Assembly (NCBI RefSeq): GCF_041296385.1
Contig: NC_091017.1
Coordinates: forward strand, 13,200,001-13,264,000
Source of the DNA: Aphelocoma coerulescens
Lineage: Eukaryota > Chordata > Aves > Passeriformes > Corvidae
Direction: 5' to 3'
DNA length: 64,000 nt
The notes under the pieces are model-generated. The model ran no database searches and was not told the origin of the DNA. It was given only the letters and a program-made list of their open reading frames with translations. The position numbers and the translations under genes are program-made. Positions 25,384 to 37,795 of the stretch are shown one piece after another (positions within the stretch are counted from its first letter, which is position 1; the number at the start of each line of letters is the position of its first letter).

Positions 25384-28300
25384 CCTCAGCAAGCAGCATG
25401 GCTCTTCAGATGACCATGTCACTAAAGAGAGATGGAACCCTGTGTCTGAGACAGCAGAACAGCAGCTCCTCCTCTCCACCCTCTATAATAGACTACCCCT
25501 TCATTTTTTATTTTTAAAGCAGAACTGCAGGGCAAAGCTTCAGAATTTTACCCTTTCTGATCCCTGACCCTAAAGGATCACTGCATTCCCTCCATCCCTG
25601 GCAGAAAATGCCAAAATGTTATTCCTTTGTCTATGGCCACAGCCATAATTAGGATGGAGATCAGGGTAAAATGATATACAGTTTGCACCTGTAAAACAGG
25701 GACATGACTTCCCTGCCTTGTAGGGAACTGAGAGGACAGAGGGAACCCAGCCATGACACAGACCAGCAGCACCTATTTTAAACTATGGCAAATGTTGGAC
25801 AGCGAGTACCTGGACTCTCATCCTGAAGTAGATACAAATACAACACCTTCTGGCACAGAATTTCGTGCTGGAGGATCAGGACATATCCACAATAAATGAG
25901 AAGCTTTGTTTTCTGCTTGATACGCCTTGTCCCAATCCTTCTCCTCCAAGCACCTTCATGCAAATCAGTCAGCACATCAAAGCTCCAATTTATTAGGCAT
26001 GTAATAAATACTCCTTGAATTAGTAAAAGGTGATAAATCAGGAACAGACAGACAAAAAGATACAGTAATTTATTAAAATGTTTCATCCACCCATGTCCAA
26101 ACCACACTAGTAAATAAAATGTCAGATGATTGCCCATTTTAGAGACATATTTTTAGTTGGATGTTTTAGGCCACAGCATTGGCACCAGGAAATGAAAGCT
26201 TCATTCACAGTACATTACTTGCATTTGCCATACAGAGTTATCCTGGCTCAGCTGACACAGTAACCCCACTGTAGCTCGGGCCCAAGAGTCCTGACTCTCA
26301 ACTCCCAAACCACAAGGTAAATAAAAAGTCAGTCTTTTTTGGTCTGTACTTACAAGAACACAAACAGGGCTGAGGACCCTCAGTCCTGATGTAGTTCAAA
26401 CACACATTTGAAACAACCTTCAGCATTCATGGCAGAATTACTTTAAAGAGAAGCAACGCTGTGATTTAATGACCACCTTTTTACATGTTAGCCAAATAAG
26501 ATGTTACAAACAACAAAGGTTAATAGCATCTTTAAGTTTCTGTAAAGCTGCGACTCCCTCCCAAAACCCGGTACAAACCTAGTGCCTGCACCACAGAAAC
26601 ACAGCCAGGGCTATGGCTGTGCACCACAGACAGCCAAGGCTGCCCAAGGGGGCACAGGGATGCGTTCGGAGTGGCAGCAGCCATGGCTTGGCATGGGCTC
26701 TGCCTACACAGCAGATCCCATAGAGCATCAGTCGGAAAATCTCTACTGATGACAAGTAGGTGAAACCCTGCTTTCACCTGGTGTTTTTAAGGGAGAGGTC
26801 AGATTTTTCAGCTGGGGTAAAGCAGGCACCCCGGCAGATCTGTGTGGCTTTATACCAGTCGAGCAACGAGTCCAGGGCTCCCCCGTGCAGAGTGCCCCCA
26901 ACTCCTTCCTGCCTTCTGGCACTGGTTCAGCACCATCGCAAAGGGAAGGGTGCCACCTACAGCACTGCGCACAGCGCTTCCTCCAGCACCATGGCTTGCC
27001 TTGGACGTCTCCCAGTGAAGAATTAATCAGGGTCAGCCCCCTAAAATGGAGGCTTGGTGACTCTTCCATGACAGAGATAGGCAACGTCCTCAAACTGGTT
27101 TCTTATTTTAGGAATGCAGAGGTAGAGTGTCACAAATAGATTCTTTGTCTTAACTTCTTTGATGCCTTACTGCTGCAGTGTGACTATTTCCTCTTCTGCT
27201 ATACCTGCATGCCAGTACTATCAAAACTTCTCCACTAACTTCTATCTTATTCTGTTAAGATATCTTAGAGTGTCAAACATCATTTACTTCAGAATTTCTT
27301 CAAAGAAGATTTGGTTCCTGCCCCCTCACATTTATGTGCTTAATTCCTTTTTCTCTCCTTTCCATGGGAAAGATCAATTCCAGTAACATATTTTCAGTCT
27401 TGTACAAGCTACGTCTTTTGGAGTTCCTCTGTGTGCAACACCCAACCTCTAGAAAGGTATTAGAGTTGAGGTGCTTCTTTCTCTTTTTAATCTTACTAAA
27501 CCACTATTAATTCATACAGGGGATGCATAACCAACAAGTAGAGTCTGCAAACCGATTCTTGCTGTTATGGAAGAGTGCTGGCTCTATTCGTCAGTGCTAA
27601 TCTGAGATAAATGTCCCTGTGCAGAATACATGACACACACACTGTCCAGAAGGAAGACAAGCTGAATTAGTCTGACAGAGCCCAGCTGCCACTGTAGATG
27701 GAACAGTCAGAAAATGAACAGGTATCCAAAGCCACTGCAAGAACTAAAAGTATAATCTTGTAAATCAGAATAACAGTTTAGATAAATATGAGGATTAGGT
27801 TCTCCTCTTTTCTTCATGCTCTGGTTTTTATTATGCAAGAATCTTTCTAATTATTACAAATTTGCAATGAAAAGCAAGCTCTGGTCAGAGTGTTGAGACT
27901 CTACCAAGGCAGGAAAGAGCAAAAATTAGAATTAATAACTCCTTAATAGACTGTTTCATTCATAACTGCCCAAGTGTTCTCCCTGCTTGGGGTGACTTCA
28001 AGAATGACCCTGGGAAGCCAAAGGCCACAACAGCATGCTTTACTGAACTTGATGTGGTCAGAAGGCATCTTGTCTAGCAAATTCTGGATAGCATGAGGTG
28101 AAATGTGCCAGTAAGTGCCTCTCCATGTCCAGGTGCCTCTGCCTGGGGACAGGCACAAAGCAGCCACAGGGAACAGCCACAGACCACCACCACACAGGAT
28201 CTTTGTTGACACTGCATACAACTAGTCTGGAGTGAAAAATTGTACTGGAAACAGGCCAGAGAAATGTCACAGGTCTACCTTTGCACTAATCCAGCCAGTT

Positions 28301-28861
28301 TAGGTGTTGTGTGTCTCTGGTGCAGTTCAGCTACCAGAGGAATAGCAGCTGGGAAGCTCCTTCACCAGCATCCCTGTCTTCCACATACCCACCATCCAAA
28401 TACTGGCCTTCTCCATGGTGATGGCATCTTTTTCTCCCCAAGCCTCCCTCACATCTACAGTTGCTGCAAGGACGTCAGTCCTTATCATGTGTGGCATGGG
28501 GAACAAGACAGGATACACTGCTTTTGCCAGGATCTTGTGCACGCACACAGAAGACTTTACACTGTGGCTTCCTGGCAACAAGCCAGCTGGAAAAAGCCAG
28601 ATGGAGAAGCGAGTCTGGTGGCCTGATAGCAGAAACTCAGCGCAAAAATATAAAGGTAAAAATCCAAGTGCTCAATATCAGAACTCTGCTGAGCTGAGGC
28701 ATTTGGTCTGTTAATACTCTTACTCCTCTGGCTAAGAGCCATCAAAGACCTTGAACCTACCTGGAAACCGCAACGACCCAAAGAGTCTTCAGCATTCAGA
28801 AGGGCAAAATCCTACCACTGATATGGGTCAGAAAATCTGAGATATAGTCTCCTCTATCTGA

Positions 28862-28915
28862 ATTTATATATATATATTTATATATAATATTTATAGCTAT
28901 TTATAGATAAATAAA
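28862..28915. repeat. AT-rich simple repeat
   Basis: TATA and TTTATA units dominate the stretch, which ends in ATAGATAAATAAAG. Confidence 0.85.
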
Positions 28916-31804
28916 GACTACTGGAAGCCAAAATGTAACGAGCACAACAGGCAGCAGAAGAAAACCCCAAACAACTAAACAGAACCACAAACAGAAATGT
29001 GAATCACACTTAAAAGTGAGAGGAAGCATCAAACACCAAAAACAGTGACCACAGAGATGTGTACCCATGCATCATGTGCTTCCACATCTATCACACATCT
29101 CCTCCAAAAGTAGAGGTGCCTTCTGTAGGCCAGTGCTGCAGCTGGCAGCATGCTGAAGTGGTGAGGTGTAATACTCAATACCTGCTCTGTCAGCTGAGGT
29201 GCTTTTAGACGGACACACCAGATACAGATGTTCCTGCACATATAGTACTTCCATTCAGTGACTGCTTCTATATTTATGAGCCACCACATTCACAAACAAG
29301 TCATATGTTCAACTGGACATGTCAGACACCTCCAGCTTCATTGTCACTGCACGTGTTAGTATCTAACTGCATTTTTGTTCTGGTATGTATTTATTTATCC
29401 TTGCAGGCTTAATTTATTCACATTTAATTTTCATACAGATGCAGTAGACGCAGGATCCTGCACTCATAACAACAGCTGTCGGTTAAGCTTTGCAACAGCC
29501 TAAAGACATGCCTAACTTGTGTTGTCTAAGACCTATTGCTTAGCACTTTTTTCCTCCCTATGTTTAAAATCTTGCCTTCCAGGTTCTTTTGAGTTTCAAA
29601 ATCCCACCTGAAGTCTAAGGATGGTGCAGACTTGCCAGCCGGATGCAATAAGAAGAATGTAACTAATCTCACCAATACCTTCCTAGTTTACTTCACAACA
29701 AGCAAACGCTTTTCACAGTACTGACCTCCTGCTGGAGCCAAGAAACTCAGCTACTTCAATGTGAACTGCTGTAATACAGCTTCACTTGTAGTTGACTGAT
29801 AGATACAGACTCACAGGAGTGAAATCCCCTTTCACTACTTCTTTCTCAAATGTGTGAGGATGGTTTTGCTAATGGAAAAATTGTATTCATTTAACTACTG
29901 TTTTGTAGAACTAGTACAGAATCTGGTAAGCATCCAACCCATGTAACTCTGAATCAGTGTTCTTCAGGAATAAACACAAGAAATCCCCTACCAGATCTTC
30001 CCCTTCCTGAAAGACAAAATCTGCCACAAAAAAATCACAGCATTTCTCCCTTAGTATTATTCCCCTACCTCCCTACAGCAGATACAGACTAATCCTAAAG
30101 AATATGTGCAGCAGAGAAAGATTAATAAAAACATTTCCTTTTCTATGATGTAACAATTAAGAGATTTTCCAGATGAAAACAGAAAATATGTCATGAATGA
30201 AAATTCCCATATGTCAACAAGTAAACTAATATTAGTTGCAAAGAAAGCCACAAATTACAACCACCTCTCTTAAGTGAAGCCTGACTAAAGGGAAACACCT
30301 ACAACGTGAACCTGGATGCCTTTGCTAATGAGTAATGAGAGGTGTTAAATTACAGGCTGCCACAGGCACTTCCCCTGAAAAAACCCAGCATTTAGGGAAG
30401 GTGAGGACTTGCACAACAAGCAACTAACTATGGGGAAACTGAGAGAAACTTTTCGGTAACTCCAAACTCATCTTGAAATGCACACTGTAGTTTTAGTGAG
30501 CCACAACGGTAAAACTATGACCATACTTAATGAACAGTTGGACACTATTGATATCACTGCCATTTCCACCACATCTCTCCTCATCATGCCCTTTTAATGA
30601 GTTTTCATATTTCTCATTAACATTTATTATAATAAACCCTACACCCACCTACAGGTGTGCATACTGAATCTAATCTGTCTGGAACGCATGGTACTTATCC
30701 ATACACTCTGTTCCAGGCTCTTGCAGTCCTCAGGATTATCTGAGAGTTACTCTGCCTGCCAGTATCTACAAAAAAATGTTACATTTAACTGAAGTTTCAA
30801 GCTGCAGGAAAAGTGTTTTCTAGAAAATAGTGCAGTAATTTCTCACCAAAAGGAAAGGTGGGGGGAAAGGTAGTGACTTCAGTACTGTTTCTCAGTTATA
30901 GCAATTAAAGAAGAATAATCAGTATTAGAGTACAGATTATTTACTCCAGCATAACTGAGAGCCTGGTCTGAATTTCACAGAATGGTTCAAAGATTTTATC
31001 TATTGTGAACACCAATCAGATTTGGGCCAAGCATTCCAGATATCGTTAAATAGAGAAATAAACTCTGCAGGTATTTACTGATTAACAACTGTGATGCATG
31101 GTAGATAATTTCTACTCTTGTGCCACTTCATTAGGTATCCATTTTTGTTCCTACAACATAACCAGATGACTAATTTTTCAAGACTTCATTATATACAGAA
31201 CTTTAGTGCCAAGTGTGTCTGTAAAGAAGTGATACAGGTGTACTTGTCTACATTCTAACACAAATGTAACTGGGAAAAGCAGATCAAGCCACATAAATGT
31301 TTCTACATTACTTTTTTCCATGTAATTGTTTTCCCATTTTTCCCACAGTCCAATTTTTGAAAATCTATTTTTAGTCTATCAGAATTTAATCTTTTTCCAT
31401 CGTCAGAAAGGAAAGGCTGGTCACAGTTGAGATTTGCTAATGTTTTCCTAATCACAGAATCTGTAAGGGAAGAAAAGTATGCAAATATATTTTATCACCC
31501 TGCACTCAATATCTAACTTCAAAGAACAAAAGAGAAGAGAGTTCTCCCTTACATGCATACCTACAAATAAAGAAAAGATCACAAGATTTGACCAGCCTCC
31601 AGCTAAGCACTTTCCAATATGGTCAACCAGGTTACAGTTGGTAAACTACACTTAAATTGTTCCTGAGATACACAGGATGTAATTTGCTACATTTACTGGA
31701 TTTACTAGATCTGTATGGACTGCTGAATTGGCAACAATATCAATTATATTTTCAATAGGTAAACATAGACTTACATTAGCATTTTTGGCAAAACTACATG
31801 TCAT

Positions 31805-31828
31805 TATATATATATATACACACACAGA
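31805..31828. repeat. (TA)n-(CA)n microsatellite
   Basis: A run of TA dinucleotides passes directly into ACACACACAG. Confidence 0.85.
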
Positions 31829-34193
31829 GTGTCTTTAAACTAACTGCTCATTTCAGTCACTTGTAAAAACGACCTCAAAATTTGTTTCTTGAATTTACCC
31901 GTCTCCATGATGAAGGAAACTTACTGACTGAAACCACAGTGAACCATGCTGCCTATTCCCTCTAATCAGTGATGCATCCCAGATGTGCCAGATACTTCCC
32001 AAATATAGTCACAGCCTTCTTGTTCCAAGGAATTACCAGGACAGGTTAAAACCTCCAACCCTCCTCTTCACTTTCTACTGTGGGAAGATCTGTACAATCA
32101 GAAAAGTAAAACATCTGCCAAAAAAGTTCCCTCTTTTAATCCCCACATAAATCCATTTCCTCAAGAAATTTTACTATCCAGCATGCTCATATTTCCCACC
32201 CATATACTTCTAAGGATAAAGACCTATCAGGATCAGGTCTCCAGCAAATCCAACACAGACTTAAAACTCACTGGTGATGGAAACGTCCCAGTCTGCACTG
32301 ATTTTATTGCAATCTATACACTAAATAATGCTGAGGAGGAGAGTATACAAAAAGACTCATTCCAGCCAGCCAGGCTAACAGAACAGTACAGATTGGACAC
32401 TTGAACTCACCTCTACTACTACTTCAAACTTTATGGATTACATTTGACTCCTTCCCCTCGAAGAACAGGGAAACAAGCCATTTAACAATCAACACTGAAA
32501 CTGAGACTCTGGAGATGATATCAGCATTCCACAACCCTCAAGCCCATGTCCTAATTAAATGTCGTGGTGTGAAATGTGGTGTCCTACTCTTCAATTTAAA
32601 CACAAATATACCTTTTGTCACAATGTTTGCTCACTAGTTTTTCAACAGGGAGAGGGGTTGGTGGTGTGCTCTTCAAAACCCTCCACCAAAGCAACTCTGC
32701 ACTTCTAACACCTACTAAATCAACGGACCCCTAGTTCACTACTAAATTTCTCTAAAACTTCTGTGGTTTACTTGAACACTTTGTCCTTTTATGTTTTTGA
32801 CACTCAAAATGACAAATTATTCCAAAATGCCAGCTGGCAAATCAAAAAAACCTTCCCATTATGATATATCATAAACCATAACTAACTTAAGTAAATAAAA
32901 GTAATCAATTTACCCTAGTGAGTAGAATAGTGCATTTATGAGATCTGCTTGGTCTGCAGACCACAAGACACCTTTACCATCTGGCAGCTGAGCACAGATA
33001 AAGCCCATCTGATCTAGAGACTGGGGTAGAAAAAGTGCCATTTTCCCCTGTGATTTTAAGTTAAAGAGATAGGGAGGGCCAGAGTCTGATGTGCCTAGCT
33101 AAGAAAGAGAAAAAAAAACTCATCAAGATCTCACTGAATTTTAGCCCAGGAAAAAACAAATAGAACTGAAAATACATAAAAGAAATTAACTGTATATAAA
33201 CAAGTTTCATTATGATACAAAATATTTACTGGTCATGAACATCTGTAGAAATTATACATTTGTGCTGCATTATCATCTAAATTACACTGTTAAACTACTC
33301 AACCCCTTCCTTATTCTGATATAAGCATTAAAAAGCACACACAAAGGAAGATGTTTGAACTGATGAGCACAGCAAAGGAAGTGCAAATAGGTATCAGTCA
33401 AACAGTGTAAGCAACTTAAAACTGGAGGATGGAATAAGTGTAGTGCTAAATGGCAAAGGACCTCAGTCCCAGCACATTCCCACTTCATTTGAAGGCAGAA
33501 TGGTTGATATAAATCAAAGTGATTTAAATTGCTGAATTTAAACAGGATTTAAAGTATCAAGCAGAAAATCCTGATATGAACAAATCAGTTTGGGAGCATG
33601 GTTGGATTTGCACTAGTTTTTCTAAGGAAGGGTCAATTCTTACTGATTGGTAACTATTAAAGTGTGTTACTTGGCAACTCCATATGTCCTTTGCATGAAC
33701 ACACAAACCACTCTGCATTAATATACCAAAATACTGTTTTCTAATTAATTTTTTAAAATACCTTCAGTGCACCTGTTATGTAAAAATAAAAGTTTATCAA
33801 ACTGTTTTTTTTCTGTATTTACAAATATTTAAAGATTAGTAGATAGATACCTTGGCTTTCACCTTCTGGGAAGCAGAAATCTCCTCCAGCTGTCCTCACA
33901 CTCAGCTTTCAGCCTTAAATAAACTAATTGAATCTAGTAAACTGATGAAGACACCACGTCAGTATTAGCATAGAAGGCTTCTATTGCCTTGTTTAGAATT
34001 TCAAGACCCCCTTGTTCCAGAATATTTCTTAAATATCAACCTTTGCAGGTTCAATTTCCTTCAAAATTTCAGTATAAATATGGTGCTCAGTTGCCTTTTT
34101 TAATGGTTGGATTATTTTAACAGGTGACAGTAAGTTTAAGCATAAGCTATCCTATTTTCACATCTGATTTGTATTTTGAAAACTAATTGTAAC

Positions 34194-34325
34194 TTTACTA
34201 ATAAAACTCATAAATCTGAATTAAGAACTAGGTGAAATTCAGTGTTTCAGGTGGGGAGAGTGTGTGTGTGTGTGTATGTTAAAAAAGGGGAAAAAAATCA
34301 AATTATACTCCAAACAAGGGCCTGA
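34194..34325 (+). repeat. Copy 1 of a 131-bp dispersed duplication
   Basis: The block starts TTTACTAATAAAACTCATAA, contains GAACTAGGTGAAATTCAGTG and a (GT)n run, and ends CAAACAAGGGCCTGA. Nearly the same sequence recurs in direct orientation at 37549-37679. The longest shared run, from AAAACTCAT to the GT repeat, is essentially identical; the tail differs mainly in A and G run lengths. Confidence 0.93.
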
Positions 34326-34485
34326 GCAGAGAAACTGAAATAAACACCTATGACAAATGACTCATGAAAGAATAACTGCAGCTGACGTGTGAAAAAAAAA
34401 AAATCACCCTCATCCATCAGTTTAACCTGGTCAATTTTGAATAATCTTTTTGGAACATAGACTGCAAGTAACCAGAGGACAATAG

Positions 34486-34603
34486 CACAAGGTTGGATGG
34501 GGCTTTGAGCAACTTGGTCTAGTGGAAAGTTTCCTTGTCAATGGCAAGGGGGCTGGAAGTAAATGATCTTTAAGATCCCTTCCAACCCATTCTATGGCTC
34601 TAT
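34486..34603 (+). mobile_element. CR1 LINE 3'-end fragment, plus strand
   Basis: GGTTGGATGGGGCTTTGAGC, AACTTGGTCTAGTGGAAAG, then GATCTTTAAGATCCCTTCCA and ATTCTATGGCTCTATAA follow the CR1 3'-end order. Confidence 0.93.
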
Positions 34604-37403
34604 AACCACCTCAAAACCCGTGAGAAGAAGAGTTCTTTATGGACCTGAGGAAAAGGAGCATTAGGATATGATATTCTAAATATCTAGATCTTGTTTCAAA
34701 ATTTCTTGTCTTTCTATTCTAATGCCATCGAAGTAAGTGAGTCACATGAAAATCCAGCTGAAGTGCATGAGAGGGGTAGGACACTGCTATCAGTGTTTTT
34801 TCACCGTGACAGGAACTATGCTATGGGAAATTTGAAAGAAACCCCTCAGACTGCTCTGTAGTGATCAACAGATATGGCTTAATTTTAGGCTTCTTGTATA
34901 CTCCTTCAGCTTGCAAAGAGCAGCATCACTCCTGTTTGCAGAAAAAAAAGGCAGTAGATTTTTCCTTTCCCCAGACTAATCTGTTTTACTAAGTATGGTA
35001 GCAGTTCTTGAGAAAGACACCAAGAACTGCTAGTTTTACCAGGATAATCCACCTTGGGGTTCTTTCTTCTGTCTTAGTGAATTCTTCCCTTGCTGCCTCT
35101 GTCAGCTTTCTGGGGCAGAAGCTGAACTACCAGGGCAGTCAGAAATACATCCATATAAAAGTGCTCAAAGCTACAGTGAACCTGTGAGCCTTTCTCACAC
35201 ATCAGTCCATGCCAAAAATAGGAAAAACTAAGGCAGAAATACTATGTTTGTTTTAAAGCCCTTGTCAAATCTTTCTTCCACTGCACAGAGTGAGAGAGAC
35301 TGAACAAAGTGCATTGGAAGAAACCACTGCAGAAAAATACCAAATGAAAAAAATGAAACAAAAATCAGAATATGAGAGGTGGAATATGAAAGGGGCACAC
35401 GTTTTGTACAGTATCTTTTTTAGAGTACTTTCTCCTCTACCTCAAAACCATTCACCCAACATGGATGTTGGGTTTTAGCCCCAGAAGGACACTAATGCTT
35501 TGGCTATTGCTGACTAGCACATCGCACAATGAACAAGAGTGCACATCTCCTGCCTCCTAAGCCTCCTTGCAGCCCCGCACAGCCTGGACAGCTAGCTATT
35601 TTTATGTCCAGGATAGCATGTGAACTCAAAGCTTATTACCAAGGGATTCCCCCTGCACACAGGAGTAATGCCAAGGATTTTTTTTTTTTTTAATTGTGGG
35701 AATGGGCTCTGGATACTGTCCAGCTTATAACACCTTACACTTTGTGAGAGATTTAAGTAACTTATATGCTTCCTTTAACTTGTATTTTAAGAATAGACTT
35801 CATTTCAGCATTTATAATTGTTTTCCTTAATTCTTTAAAGTACCTAATGTACTTGCTCATATGAATGTATTAAATTAATAAGTGCTTTTAATATTAAATA
35901 TGGAAGAAATAATCTTTTGACACTCTTGTTTCTCCTCAAAAAAACCCCCCAAAACCCTGAAATCACACAAGTGAAGGGATCAACCTAGAGATCAGCACAT
36001 GCTGATCAGGGACCAGGGGATTCTGCCTCTCCACAATACCTTTCTCTAGCTTGACCAGCAAACTGAGATGCTCAGATGGATCCAACAGGACACTAGCGAA
36101 CAAGTCAGCAATACAGCGTTACTCCTTTTTACCTCGTGCTGCTGGTGGCATAAAGGGGCAGATTCCTTTTCCTAGTGCTTCCTCATTTCCTGGACTAATA
36201 CAGACAGGTGTAACTACTCCAAAAATACAGAGCTAGCATCACCTTGAGAATAGGCACTGAAATAAAAATTAATTTTATTTTTGCTCATCAGGGTCTCCTG
36301 GCTGTGTGGAATTAGCCCTTCCAAACCACTGGCTATTTGCTACTAAAATTCAAGATGCATTTATTTTTCTGGCTGTGCTGAGGAAAACCTGCAGCCTTTG
36401 TTACTATATGGGTCAGAATATATTTCTCCTAACATCACACTAAATGAAAATAGTTTCACATACCACTGCTGGGAAAGATATTGCCGCTTCTCCATTCCCA
36501 CACATTCAGCTCAATGAGATGCCCAGATTACAATCCAGTTTTCTTAAAAGCAGTGGTCTACACCTGACAGAAGCTTCAGCCAGAAAGAATAAAGCCAACA
36601 CTAAACAATTTTTAAATATGATCTGGTTCTGAAACTTCATCTCCTTTATGTGACTGAGCCATTCTAGAGATAAATCCATATGCAGTAATAGGGGGTACTG
36701 AATTGAATCAGCCAGTAAACCCTATTGCAGAAACAGAGAGAGTTTTGTTGTGAGCTTTTACTGACACACACTTCCCTTGGAGGAATTAAACTAACTTAGC
36801 TGTGCCACGATGAAAGGCCTTTGCAGAAAAATGATTTTGGAGGAAATTAAGCCTTTTCCCAATCACATAATTTTCTTGAAGTGTCAGAGCCCTCCAATTC
36901 TTCAAACTTCCATCTTACAAACGGAAATTAAAAGTATAGTCCCAGTTGTCAAAACACACATTTACAATAAATAAATCCATTGCTCACTGCAAGGTTCTCT
37001 CTATATTAATTATACTGTCTTATGAGCAATTTCAGCATTAGGCCACTGAACTGCAAAGGCTTAGTTGTGTGGCTCTGCCCCAGCACTTAACAAACTAATG
37101 CAACATCCTCTGCTACAAAGAGCGATAGAGTAACAGAATGTATTTATTATTACAGAGAACACGTGAAAGTATCTTTTCTTAATAAAAACCGAACCATCAG
37201 TGGGCATCACCTGTGCTGAAGAAAACCAATCATACAGCGACTTATACACACATATATGAAATATAGTACAGGGTTACTGTGAGTAATTAGAAATACAGAA
37301 TTTATGTGCTTTTACATCAGTTATACCAAATAACAGTCATAAACACTAAAAATTCAGAAGATTTGTGTCTCTTCCCCTTGAAGGGCTGACACAAGTCCTT
37401 ACC

Positions 37404-37530
37404 ACAGAAAAAAAAAGGAAAAGGGAAAAAAGGGAAAGGAAAAGGGAAAAGGAAAGGGAAGAAAGGGGAGGAAAGGGAGAAGCAAGGGGGAGGAAAGGGG
37501 GGAAGGGTGGGAAAAGGCAGGAAATTAATT
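37404..37530 (+). repeat. Purine-only GGAAA-type tract, left part
   Basis: Runs of AAAGGG and GGAAAGG with almost no pyrimidines. Long mirror-like purine tracts can form triplex DNA and mutate quickly in length. Confidence 0.9.
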
Positions 37531-37548
37531 TGGAAAATTAATTTTCAT

Positions 37549-37679
37549 TTTACTACTAAAACTCATAAATCTGAATTAAGAACTAGGTGAAATTCAGTGT
37601 TTCAGGTGGGGAGAGTGTGTGTGTGTGCGCATGAAAAAAAGAAAAAAAAAATCAAATCACACTCTAAACAAGGGCCTGA
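37549..37679 (+). repeat. Copy 2 of the 131-bp dispersed duplication
   Basis: Direct repeat of 34194-34325, 3.35 kb away. This copy is sandwiched between two purine tracts, while copy 1 lies in ordinary intron, which suggests copy 1 keeps the original context. Confidence 0.93.
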
Positions 37680-37795
37680 AAAAAGGGGGAAAGGAGGGGA
37701 AAAAAGGGGAAAAAAAGGGAAAAAAAAAGAGGAAAAAGGGGAAAAAGGAAAAAAGCAAAAAGCAAAAAAAAGAAAAAACAGAAAAGAAAAAAAAA
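37680..37795 (+). repeat. Purine-only tract, right part
   Basis: A and G runs (GGGGAAAA and AAAAAGC units) with very few pyrimidines follow copy 2 directly. The Lys-rich open frame across it reflects base composition only. Confidence 0.9.

Larger units (their letters stand above)
20199..34193. other. Intronic sequence, only simple repeats recognised
   Basis: Fourteen kb without recognised exon or large transposon. A GC-richer part at 26530-27010 has overlapping open frames on both strands but no domain or matching splice sites. Confidence 0.55.
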
